Assembly: GCF_000424285.1 (NCBI RefSeq)
Contig: NZ_AUJP01000011.1
Coordinates: 62,001 to 126,000, forward strand
Reading direction: 5' to 3'
Length of the DNA: 64,000 nt
Origin: Butyrivibrio sp. MB2005
GTDB taxonomy: Bacteria > Bacillota > Clostridia > Lachnospirales > Lachnospiraceae
Part shown: positions 55,005 to 62,793 of the stretch, piece after piece
How the letters are laid out: each line of letters starts with the position of its first letter
Numbering within the stretch: position 1 is the first letter of the stretch
Translations under genes and position numbers: made by a program
Notes under the pieces: model-generated
Told to the model about the DNA's origin: nothing
What the model saw: only the letters and a program-made list of their open reading frames with translations
Databases searched by the model: none

Positions 55005-55769
55005 ATGGAAAAAAGAGTATTACTTATTGGTAGTGAAAAAAGCTTCATGGTTACTTCTATAGCGAATGAGCTAAAGGAGTGCGGTTTTGAAGTAATAAGA
55101 GCTATTCCCGATGTCACGCAGATAGAACGAATGGAAGATAAGCCTTCGGTGTATCTCATTTATATTGAAAATGTGGATGATATGCTTGAATTTTTCGTAT
55201 ATCTGAAGGATAAGACTGTAGAGGATGATATTTCAGTAAGCGTCATTGGCTCATCCGATGAGATAGAAAAAATATTGGCGAAGGTTTCAAGAGATCGTCT
55301 TGCTGCGGTTTTTGAGAGACCGGTTAATGTCAAAGAACTTGGCAGACAGATGATGTCAGTTGTCGAGCAGGAAGAAGTAAGACTTCAGAAAAAGAGGATC
55401 CTCGTAGTTGATGATGATGGCACAATGCTTAGGACTATAAAAAGCTGGCTCTCTGAGAAATATCAGGTTTTCATGGTGAATTCCGGAATGAATGCCATTA
55501 CTTTTCTTGCTAAAAATAAGGTTGATCTGATACTTCTTGATTATGAAATGCCTGTTACAACGGGGCCCCAGGTTCTTGAAATGCTTAGGAGCGAAACTGC
55601 AACAAGCAGCATTCCAGTAATGTTTTTGACGGTCAAGGGCGATAAGGAAAGCGTTATGAATGTACTTGCACTAAAGCCTGAGAAGTATCTCTTAAAAACC
55701 ATGCCTCCGGCTGAGCTTATTGCCAACATAGATGAGTTTTTTGAAAAGCAGAAGTATAAAAATTACTGA
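55005..55769 (+). CDS. Double receiver protein, first domain degenerate, no output domain
   Basis: A 254-residue protein of two receiver folds. The first (residues 1-115) keeps the fold pattern (VLLIGSEKSFMVTSIANELKECG) but lacks the acidic pocket and phospho-acceptor Asp. The second (about residues 128-252) is intact: ILVVDDDGTMLRTI, LILLDYEMPVTTG, MFLTVKG and YLLKTMPP. No DNA-binding or enzyme domain is present. It follows the hybrid kinase by 24 nt and could take phosphate from its Hpt, then act through protein contacts. Confidence 0.88.
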   Translation: MEKRVLLIGSEKSFMVTSIANELKECGFEVIRAIPDVTQIERMEDKPSVYLIYIENVDDMLEFFVYLKDKTVEDDISVSVIGSSDEIEKILAKVSRDRLAAVFERPVNVKELGRQMMSVVEQEEVRLQKKRILVVDDDGTMLRTIKSWLSEKYQVFMVNSGMNAITFLAKNKVDLILLDYEMPVTTGPQVLEMLRSETATSSIPVMFLTVKGDKESVMNVLALKPEKYLLKTMPPAELIANIDEFFEKQKYKNY

Positions 55770-55866
55770 TAAATAGTGAATTTATTGTGAAAAAACTGAA
55801 AAAGGGCTTATGTAAGTGGTAAGATTATACTAACAGAAAGTATAAGGAAAGCTATGTAATTCAGTT

Positions 55867-57381
55867 ATGAGTAAAAACGCAAGTGAGAAGAAGGTACGCA
55901 GATCTCTGCGCCTTGAGTTTAGCATATTATTTATCCTTGTTATGGCAGGGATGATCTTTATGTGTCTTGTGATAAATAAGGCATTTTTGGAGAGGGTATA
56001 TTTAAGCCATCAGCTTAGGGTTGTAAAACAGGCCTACAGTAACATTGATGATGCCTCTGATGACGGAAGCTTTACCACGGAAGAGTATGACATCGAGCTT
56101 CAGCAGATCTGCGACAGATACGGAATTGAGCTGATCATTCTGGATGCAGATTCTCAGATGATAAAATCATCTTCAAGCGATGCGGATTATATGGCTTCTG
56201 TTCTCTGGGAGAATCTCATTGGTGATACCATGAGAAGAAAGGTGCCATCACAAAGGGATATTTTGGAGAAAACCGATACCTATACGGTTCAGATTGAGAT
56301 GGATAGCAGAACTAATTCCGAGTATCTTGAAATCTGGGGAGTCATAGATTCCGGATATATCGTAATGGTTAGATGTGCTTTGGCCGGAATCAGAGAGAGT
56401 ATCGGAATTTTCAACAGATTCATGACCTTTGTGGGAATCTCTGCAATTATCATAGGTTCTGTGCTGCTCATCTATCTGACTAATAAAATTACAAGGCCCA
56501 TACTGCAGCTTAGTGATATTTCCAGCGAAATGAAGGATCTCAATTTTGAGGCTAAATATCACTCCAAGGAAAAGAACAAAAACGAGCTGGATATTCTTGG
56601 AGATAATATAAATGAGCTTTCTGAGACCCTTGAAACTACAATAAAAGAGCTTAAGACTGCCAATAACGAACTAAAGCAGGACATAGCCCGCAAGGAAGAA
56701 ATAGATGAGATGCGAAGAGAGTTTTTATCAAATGTATCTCACGAGCTTAAGACTCCTATTGCCCTTATACAGGGGTATGCGGAAGGCCTTGATGAAGGCG
56801 TTATAGATGATCCCGAGAGCATGAAGTTTTACTGTGATGTTATCAAGGATGAAGCCTCCAAGATGGATACCCTGGTAAAAAAGCTCCTCACACTTAATCA
56901 GCTGGAATTTGGAAATGATGTAGTGAAAATGGAGCGCTTTGATATAGTTCAGGTACTAAAGAATTATGTAAAATCTGCCGAAATATTAACGAAGCAGAAA
57001 AATGCCACTGTCAGAATGGCAGATTATACTCCGCTGTATGTCTGGGCAGATGCATTTAAGACTGAAGAAGTAATCATGAATTATTACAGTAATGCCCTCA
57101 ATCACCTTGATGGAGAAGGCATTATCGAGATAAAGCTGGAGCAACTGGAAGGAAAGGTGAGAATATCTGTATTCAATACAGGAGAGCCTATTCCTGAAGA
57201 CAGCATAGAACATATTTGGGAAAAGTTTTACAAGGTTGATAAGGCAAGAACCCGCGAATATGGCGGTAGCGGTGTTGGCCTTTCAATAGTCAAGGCGATC
57301 ATGGAATCCATGCACCAGGAGTATGGTGTAAGGAATTATGATAACGGAGTGGAATTTTGGTTTGAACTTGAAACCGTTTAA
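55867..57381 (+). CDS. Sensor histidine kinase (PhoR/WalK type)
   Basis: A 504-residue membrane kinase with helices at about residues 20-40 and 178-202 flanking an extracytoplasmic sensor of about 135 residues. A HAMP linker follows (NKITRPILQLSDISSEMKDLNFE), then a coiled coil, the HisKA box SNVSHELKTPIALIQGYAEGL, and ATPase boxes MNYYSNALNHL, VFNTGEPIP and GGSGVGLSIVKAIME. It is the natural partner of the OmpR regulator at 51173. It lies 97 nt after the double receiver. The stimulus is unknown. Confidence 0.92.
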   Translation: MSKNASEKKVRRSLRLEFSILFILVMAGMIFMCLVINKAFLERVYLSHQLRVVKQAYSNIDDASDDGSFTTEEYDIELQQICDRYGIELIILDADSQMIKSSSSDADYMASVLWENLIGDTMRRKVPSQRDILEKTDTYTVQIEMDSRTNSEYLEIWGVIDSGYIVMVRCALAGIRESIGIFNRFMTFVGISAIIIGSVLLIYLTNKITRPILQLSDISSEMKDLNFEAKYHSKEKNKNELDILGDNINELSETLETTIKELKTANNELKQDIARKEEIDEMRREFLSNVSHELKTPIALIQGYAEGLDEGVIDDPESMKFYCDVIKDEASKMDTLVKKLLTLNQLEFGNDVVKMERFDIVQVLKNYVKSAEILTKQKNATVRMADYTPLYVWADAFKTEEVIMNYYSNALNHLDGEGIIEIKLEQLEGKVRISVFNTGEPIPEDSIEHIWEKFYKVDKARTREYGGSGVGLSIVKAIMESMHQEYGVRNYDNGVEFWFELETV

Positions 57382-57411
57382 CTCATTTAGAACTATAACA
57401 GGGGGCAGTTT

Positions 57412-58518
57412 ATGAGTAAAAAAGGTTTTATGAAAATAATAGCTGCGGGGTGCATAGCTTCACTGCTTCTTACAGGCTGCGGTTCTACTTTTCCCGAGAT
57501 GACAGAGGAAGAGTATAACCAGACGGTACAGTATGCTGTTGGTCTTTTGATGAAGTACTCCAATAATGGTGTTGAGAGATTATCATCCATAAGCGCTTTG
57601 GAGATGCAGCACCAGATAGAAAAAGAGGAACGTGAAGCTGCCAAGGCGGAGAGAGATGCTCAGCTGGCCGAGAACATAGGTGATGGAACAGTAGAAGATG
57701 CAGGCGAAGGTGCAGAAGAACTCTCTGAAGATGAAGAACTGGTTGCTCAGGCAGATGATATTACAGAGCCTGAAACCGAAGACGGAGATGTGAAGGTTGA
57801 TATATCATCTGAAGATGGTAGCGAAGACGATAATGTTGATGAGCTTTTGGATCAATATGAGGATCAGTTAAAAGAAGGCGTTGAAGGCGCTGAGAATTCA
57901 GACGAAGCGGATAGCGCCGATGCTTCCGATGAAGCAGATTCAAGCGAAGAAACTGATGCATCAGATAGTGCATCCACGGAAGAAAGTGTTCCTGATGCTT
58001 CTTTAGAGGATTTGGAATCTCTTGCGGATCAGCCCACTGAAGAAACACTTCCTACAGACGATTCCTCTGAGGGAGAATCTCTTACTACTGAGACCGATGA
58101 AACTGTTGATGGAATGAGGCAGGAGATATCCAAGGGTATTTTCCTTACATATTCAGGCTACAGTGTCGTAGGTTCTTACGCAGATGAGAATGATGTTTTC
58201 TCAATTACAGCCACAAAGGGAAATAAGCTTCTTGTCTTGAATTTTAAGCTTATAAATACCAGCGGAATGGATGTCACTGTGGATATGGTCAAGGCTAATC
58301 CTCATTTTCAGGTAATTCTCAACGGAACAAACGTGGGATATACCAATGTGACAATGCTTGATGATGACCTCAGCAGCTTTGCGGGAACCATTCCTGCAGG
58401 AGCTAAACAGAACATGGTTCTTATCAAACAGATGAATCAGGACAAGGTAAAAACTGTGGATACACTGGGGCTTATCGGTACTCTCGGAGGAGATACCATC
58501 ACATTTAACCTTGAATAA
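57412..58518 (+). CDS. Lipoprotein with acidic linker and DUF4352/DUF5067-like domain
   Basis: A 368-residue lipoprotein. The N-terminus has a lipobox (IASLLLTGCGS). A short helical region is followed by a long Glu/Asp/Ser/Ala-rich linker (about residues 80-235). The C-terminal ~125 residues form an immunoglobulin-like beta domain (FLTYSGYSVVGSYADEND, LLVLNFKLINTSGMDVTV), resembling DUF4352/DUF5067 families found on surface lipoproteins. It ends 24 nt before a strong terminator, so it closes the signalling operon. It may be the extracellular ligand-binding partner of the adjacent kinase; this is inference. Confidence 0.82.
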   Translation: MSKKGFMKIIAAGCIASLLLTGCGSTFPEMTEEEYNQTVQYAVGLLMKYSNNGVERLSSISALEMQHQIEKEEREAAKAERDAQLAENIGDGTVEDAGEGAEELSEDEELVAQADDITEPETEDGDVKVDISSEDGSEDDNVDELLDQYEDQLKEGVEGAENSDEADSADASDEADSSEETDASDSASTEESVPDASLEDLESLADQPTEETLPTDDSSEGESLTTETDETVDGMRQEISKGIFLTYSGYSVVGSYADENDVFSITATKGNKLLVLNFKLINTSGMDVTVDMVKANPHFQVILNGTNVGYTNVTMLDDDLSSFAGTIPAGAKQNMVLIKQMNQDKVKTVDTLGLIGTLGGDTITFNLE

Positions 58519-58541
58519 GCCTGTATTTTTGAATGAGTTTC

Positions 58542-58570
58542 AAAAAGCGCCATTTTTGTGGCGCTTTTTT
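58542..58570 (+). terminator. Intrinsic terminator after the signalling operon
   Basis: AAAAAGCGCCA (58542-58552) pairs with TGGCGCTTTTT (58559-58569) around a 6-nt loop, with a T-run at the end. Confidence 0.9.
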
Positions 58571-58598
58571 GGTTAATTGCGTAAAATTGTGTTATAAT
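58569..58598 (+). promoter_or_regulatory. Extended -10 promoter of apt
   Basis: TG-T-TATAAT (58590-58598) is an extended -10 with a perfect hexamer; TTGGTT (58569-58574) is a partial -35 at 18 nt. The leader is about 60 nt, ending with a GAGG RBS. No known purine riboswitch pattern is visible in the short leader. Confidence 0.6.
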
Positions 58599-58666
58599 TA
58601 TAAGGTTAATTGAAACACTACCATAAAACTATATCTATCAGTGTTTTTTAGAAGAGGTAATAAATA

Positions 58667-59191
58667 ATGAAAACATTAGACGATTATGTAAGAACTATAC
58701 CTGATTTCCCGGAACCGGGCATCATGTTCCGTGACATCACAACAGTGGTACAGGATCCTGACGGACTTCAGCTTGCTATAGATGAGATGCAGAATCTTGT
58801 AAAGGATGTTGATTTCGACGTTGTTGTAGGTGCAGAGTCCAGAGGTTTTATTTTTGGTACAGCTCTTGCTTACAACCTTAAGAAGGGCTTTGTAATGATC
58901 CGCAAAAAGGGTAAGCTTCCTTGCGAGACCATTTCTGAGGATTATGAGCTCGAGTATGGTACAGCTACACTTGAGATGCACAAGGATTCCATTAAGCCCG
59001 GTCAGAAGGTAATCATCGTTGATGACCTTATTGCAACAGGTGGTACTATTAAGGCTATGATCAAGATGATCGAGAGACTTGGCGGCGAGGTTGCAGGTGT
59101 TCTTGTGCTCATGGAGCTTAAGGGACTTAACGGCAGAGCAGCTCTTGGCGATTACAAGCTTTATTCTGCACTTGCTTACGAAGGAAAATAA
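58667..59191 (+). CDS. apt: Adenine phosphoribosyltransferase
   Basis: A 174-residue type I phosphoribosyltransferase that salvages adenine to AMP with PRPP. It begins DYVRTIPDFPEPGIMFRDIT, typical of Apt, and has the PRPP-binding motif VIIVDDLIATGGTIKA. GAESRGFIFGTALAYNL is also conserved. It stands just upstream of rel, an order common in Firmicutes (apt-relA), and the two are probably co-transcribed. Confidence 0.97.
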   Translation: MKTLDDYVRTIPDFPEPGIMFRDITTVVQDPDGLQLAIDEMQNLVKDVDFDVVVGAESRGFIFGTALAYNLKKGFVMIRKKGKLPCETISEDYELEYGTATLEMHKDSIKPGQKVIIVDDLIATGGTIKAMIKMIERLGGEVAGVLVLMELKGLNGRAALGDYKLYSALAYEGK

Positions 59192-59265
59192 TTTTACCGG
59201 TTAGGATATCTGTTTTAGTACCGGCTTATTAACTTTTGAATTTTTACTTTAGGATGGTATGGAAG

Positions 59266-61545
59266 ATGGGACAGACTGATTTCGATGATGGAAAAATAGA
59301 AGCGATAGATGAGTTCCAATCACCGGAAGCCCTCTATGAAGGGCTTATTAGTCGCGTCCGCAGATACCACCCATCCGATGATATTACGCTTATTGAGAAG
59401 GCTTATCAGGCAGCGTACGAAGCTCACAAGGAGCAGAGACGCAAGTCGGGTGAGCCTTATATTATTCACCCGCTTTGCGTTTCCATTATTCTTGCAGACC
59501 TCGAGCTTGATAAGGAAACAATTGCTGCAGGCCTCCTTCATGATGTGGTGGAGGATACCATCTATACCAAGGAGCAGGTGGAGGAGCAGTTTGGCGCCGA
59601 TGTTGCACTTCTTGTTGATGGTGTTACCAAGCTGCAGTTCCTTGAGCTGTCAGGAGATTATGTAAATAAGACTCCGGATCAGATGGAGATGCAGGCACAG
59701 AATCTCAGGAAGATGTTCCTTGCAATGGCAAAGGATATCAGGGTTATTCTGATTAAGCTTGCCGACAGACTCCACAATATGCGTACGCTTAAGCACATGC
59801 CTCCTGAGAAGCAGCAGAGAATTGCTCAGGAGACTCTTGATATTTATTCGCCCATCGCAGGACGACTTGGTATCAGCAAGATTAAGATCGAGCTGGATGA
59901 CCTTTCTCTTAAATATCTTGAGCCGGACATTTACTATGATCTGGTTAAAAGAGTTGCTCAGCGCAAGATTGAGCGCGAGAGATATGTTGAGGAGATCTGT
60001 AAGGAAGTCAGAAGCCACATAGATGCTGCAGGCATCAAGGGCGAAGTAAACGGAAGAGTTAAGCACTTTTTCAGTATTTACAAGAAGATGCATAATCAGG
60101 GTAAGACCTTAGAGCAGATCTATGATCTTTTCGCTGTCAGAATAATAGTAGATTCCGTAAAGGACTGCTATGCAGCACTTGGTGTTATTCATGAGATGTA
60201 TAAGCCTATTCCCGGAAGGTTTAAGGATTATATAGCAATGCCAAAGCCCAATATGTATCAGTCGCTTCATACGACACTTATTGGTACTTCCGGACAGCCT
60301 TTTGAGATTCAGATCAGAACCTATGACATGCATCGTGCTGCTGAATACGGTATCGCAGCTCATTGGAAGTATAAGGAAGCATCCGATGGTAAGCATGCAG
60401 AAGGACAGGAAGAAGAGAAGCTCACATGGCTCAGACAGATTCTTGAATGGCAACAGGATATGTCAGACAACCAGGAATTCATGAATCTTCTTAAGAGCGA
60501 TCTTAACCTGTTTTCAGAGGATGTATATTGCTTTACTCCCAACGGTGAAGTTAAGAATCTCCCGGCAGGATCGACTCCAATTGATTTTGCCTATTCAATT
60601 CACAGCGCTGTAGGTAACAAGATGATCGGCGCTAAGGTAAACGGCAAGCTTGTGCCTATCGATTACAGAATTCAGAACGGTGACAGAATTGAGATTCTTA
60701 CCAGCCAGAATTCCAAAGGACCAAGCCGCGACTGGCTCAGTATTGTTGGCAGTACGTCTACCAAGAATAAGATCAATCAGTGGTTTAGAAATGAGTTCAA
60801 GGAAGAGAACATCAACAAAGGTAAGGAACTTCTTCTTGAACACTGCAGAGCAAAGGGTATCGATCTTTACAGCATAATGAAGAACGAGTACCAGGAGCTT
60901 ATAGTCAGGAAATACGGCTTCCACAGCTGGGATGCTGTTCTTGCTGCTGTAGGTCACGGCGGATTAAAAGAAGGACAGGTTGTTAACAAGCTCTTAGAGC
61001 TTTATGAGAAAGACAACAAGAAGAACATGACCGATGAGGAGGTTCTTGCTGCTGTCGCAGAGAGCAGTGTAACTCCCAGGGTTTCAAGCAGTGGAAATGC
61101 CATTATCGTTAAAGGCATCCATGACGTTGCGGTTCGTTTTTCAAAGTGCTGCAATCCTGTTCCCGGCGATCCGATTGTTGGATTTGTTACGAGAGGACGC
61201 GGCGTATCAATTCACAGAAGAGACTGCGTGAATGTTGCAGCCATGCAGAAGGAAGACCGCACAAGGCTTATTGAAGCCAGATGGGAAGCCCGTGCTCCGG
61301 GAGAAAAATATGTTGCGACAATCAACATATTTGCCAATAACAGATCAGGTCTTCTGGCTGATGTTTCAAGGGCTCTTACTGAGAAGAATGTGGATATTAT
61401 TTCTATGAATACCCGCACCAGTAAGCAGGGACTTGCAACCATGGAAACAGCATTCCAGGTAGCAAGCAGAGAAGAGCTTCTTGAGATTGTTGATAAGATC
61501 AGAAATATCGAAAGTGTTATCGACATAGAGAGAACCACCGGTTGA
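59266..61545 (+). CDS. relA: Bifunctional (p)ppGpp synthetase/hydrolase
   Basis: A protein of about 759 residues controlling the stringent response. The hydrolase HD domain is intact (LLHDVVEDTIYT). The synthetase domain has GRFKDYIAMPKPNMYQSLHT; the RFKD motif is the bifunctional Rel/SpoT type. EIQIRTYDMHRAAEYGIAAHWKYK ends the domain. A TGS domain (VYCFTPNGEVKNLPAGSTPIDFAY), a central CC/ZFD region (FSKCCNPVPGDPIVGFVTRGRGVSIHRRDC) and an ACT domain at the C-terminus follow. ATG 59266 is preferred, with AGGATGG 8 nt upstream; the frame opens at TTG 59236. Confidence 0.96.
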   Translation: MGQTDFDDGKIEAIDEFQSPEALYEGLISRVRRYHPSDDITLIEKAYQAAYEAHKEQRRKSGEPYIIHPLCVSIILADLELDKETIAAGLLHDVVEDTIYTKEQVEEQFGADVALLVDGVTKLQFLELSGDYVNKTPDQMEMQAQNLRKMFLAMAKDIRVILIKLADRLHNMRTLKHMPPEKQQRIAQETLDIYSPIAGRLGISKIKIELDDLSLKYLEPDIYYDLVKRVAQRKIERERYVEEICKEVRSHIDAAGIKGEVNGRVKHFFSIYKKMHNQGKTLEQIYDLFAVRIIVDSVKDCYAALGVIHEMYKPIPGRFKDYIAMPKPNMYQSLHTTLIGTSGQPFEIQIRTYDMHRAAEYGIAAHWKYKEASDGKHAEGQEEEKLTWLRQILEWQQDMSDNQEFMNLLKSDLNLFSEDVYCFTPNGEVKNLPAGSTPIDFAYSIHSAVGNKMIGAKVNGKLVPIDYRIQNGDRIEILTSQNSKGPSRDWLSIVGSTSTKNKINQWFRNEFKEENINKGKELLLEHCRAKGIDLYSIMKNEYQELIVRKYGFHSWDAVLAAVGHGGLKEGQVVNKLLELYEKDNKKNMTDEEVLAAVAESSVTPRVSSSGNAIIVKGIHDVAVRFSKCCNPVPGDPIVGFVTRGRGVSIHRRDCVNVAAMQKEDRTRLIEARWEARAPGEKYVATINIFANNRSGLLADVSRALTEKNVDIISMNTRTSKQGLATMETAFQVASREELLEIVDKIRNIESVIDIERTTG

Positions 61546-61590
61546 TGCTTTTGATGTTGCTGGTACATTACACTTGATAATAAGATATAG

Positions 61591-61628
61591 CTTCGGAATT
61601 GCAGTAAGATTTTGCTGCGGTTCCGAAG
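61591..61628 (+). other. Hairpin between rel and the MBL gene
   Basis: CTTCGGAA (61591-61598) pairs with TTCCGAAG (61621-61628), and inner GCAG (61601-61604) pairs with CTGC (61615-61618) across a small internal loop. No T-run follows, so it is a poor terminator. It sits 28 nt before the MBL start and could modulate read-through or translation. The TGCTGCGG on its right side recurs in the downstream repeat array. Confidence 0.5.
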
Positions 61629-61655
61629 AGTTATATGTTACTACGAGGAATTCAA

Positions 61656-62336
61656 ATGAATAATAAAGAGATAGGAAAAGCGGCAGTTGGTTCGATGCTC
61701 CTTGGTATGGTGCAGACTAACTGCTATTTTGTTTATAAAGAGGATGGCAGAGAGCACAAGCCGGGAGTAAAATATGACGATCCTACTCCTGTGGTGTTTT
61801 TTGATCCTGCGGATTATGGCGATAAAATCTACGAAGCTTTGACAGACAGAGGCTTTAAGGTGGACGCCATCTATCTTACTCATGCGCACTTTGACCATAT
61901 AGGCGGAGTGAAGGAGCTGGCTGAGCTTTCCGGTGCCAAGGTTTATGCATACGAGAAGGAAAAGAGGCTCTGTGAGGATACCGAGTACAATTTATCTGCA
62001 GCCTATGGCATGAATCTTACTGTTAAGCCGGATGAGTTTCTGAGGGATGGGGCTCTTTGCGAAGCAGCGGGGCTACAGTTCAAGCTCATAGCAACTCCCG
62101 GACATACAGAAGGAAGCTGCTGTTTTTATTTTGAGGATGACAAGATTCTTATAAGTGGTGATACGCTTTTTGAGGGCTCAGTTGGAAGAACTGACTTCCC
62201 GGGAGGCTCCATGAGTACCCTGGTGAGATCCTGCCACGAAAAACTTTTCACTTTGCCGGATGATGTTGTAGTTTATCCGGGGCACGGCGGTTTTACTACC
62301 ATCGGTGACGAGAAAATGTACAACTCGTTTTTATAA
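61656..62336 (+). CDS. MBL-fold metallohydrolase (glyoxalase II-like)
   Basis: A protein of about 226 residues with the metallo-beta-lactamase fold. The metal motif THAHFDHIGG is intact, followed by the third histidine in ATPGHTEGSCCFYF, the bridging aspartate in ISGDTLFEGSVGRTDFPGG and the final histidine in YPGHGGFT. I chose ATG 61656 because GAGG lies 7 nt upstream; the frame opens at ATG 61635. Such small proteins often hydrolyse thioesters or related substrates. It follows rel, a frequent neighbour in clostridia. The substrate is unknown. Confidence 0.9.
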   Translation: MNNKEIGKAAVGSMLLGMVQTNCYFVYKEDGREHKPGVKYDDPTPVVFFDPADYGDKIYEALTDRGFKVDAIYLTHAHFDHIGGVKELAELSGAKVYAYEKEKRLCEDTEYNLSAAYGMNLTVKPDEFLRDGALCEAAGLQFKLIATPGHTEGSCCFYFEDDKILISGDTLFEGSVGRTDFPGGSMSTLVRSCHEKLFTLPDDVVVYPGHGGFTTIGDEKMYNSFL

Positions 62337-62430
62337 CAGTTAACAGGAAGATCTCTAAGATTCCTGGTTAAACATCGCTCAGATTATTAGGTCTATTATG
62401 GATGAATTTTTTTGAGTGATAATAGAGTGA

Positions 62431-62763
62431 ATTACAGCGGGAAAGAATTAAAAGAATCAAGCCGCTGTAATTTATTGAATGGAGTGAGCTTAAATTACTG
62501 CGGGAAAGAATAAAAGTATCAAGTCGCTGTAATTTATTGAATGGAATGAGTACAAATTACAGCGGAATAGATAAAAAAGTGTCAAGTCGCTGTAACAACT
62601 AAGTGGAGAATGCTGCGCAAGTGAAAAGAGAGCATCTTGTCGATGTAATAATGAGCGTGGAATGCTGCGGAAGATTAAAAAAACATCAAATCGATGCAAT
62701 TTTAAAAGAAATATGAGCACTAATTGCTGCGAAAAGAACGAATAGTTCTCATTTCAATGTAAT
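62431..62763. repeat. Six-copy array of imperfect palindromic repeats
   Basis: Six units of 40-41 nt start at 62431, 62494, 62556, 62609, 62661 and 62723. Each has a left arm like ATTACAGCGG, an A-rich centre and a right arm like CCGCTGTAAT. The arms of unit 1 are perfect inverted repeats; later units diverge but keep the span. Spacers are 22, 22, 12, 11 and 22 nt, giving start-to-start steps of 63, 62, 53, 52 and 62 bp. The array fills most of the 457-bp gene-free stretch 62337-62793 between the MBL gene and hemZ. The first 94 bases of that stretch hold only a weak hairpin (AGGAA/TTCCT near 62347-62368). Confidence 0.85.
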
Positions 62764-62793
62764 TCACAATCAATATGAATAAAGGTTAAGCAA

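Noticed and set aside
58599..58666. Purine riboswitch before apt
   Set aside because: The leader is about 60 nt and lacks the conserved three-way junction sequences of purine riboswitches.
62490..62720. 76-codon minus-strand frame inside the repeat array
   Set aside because: It is a translation of the repeats themselves, with no RBS or recognisable protein features.
62431..62763. CRISPR array
   Set aside because: Repeats are imperfect and decaying, spacers are only 11-22 nt and similar to each other, and no cas genes are present.
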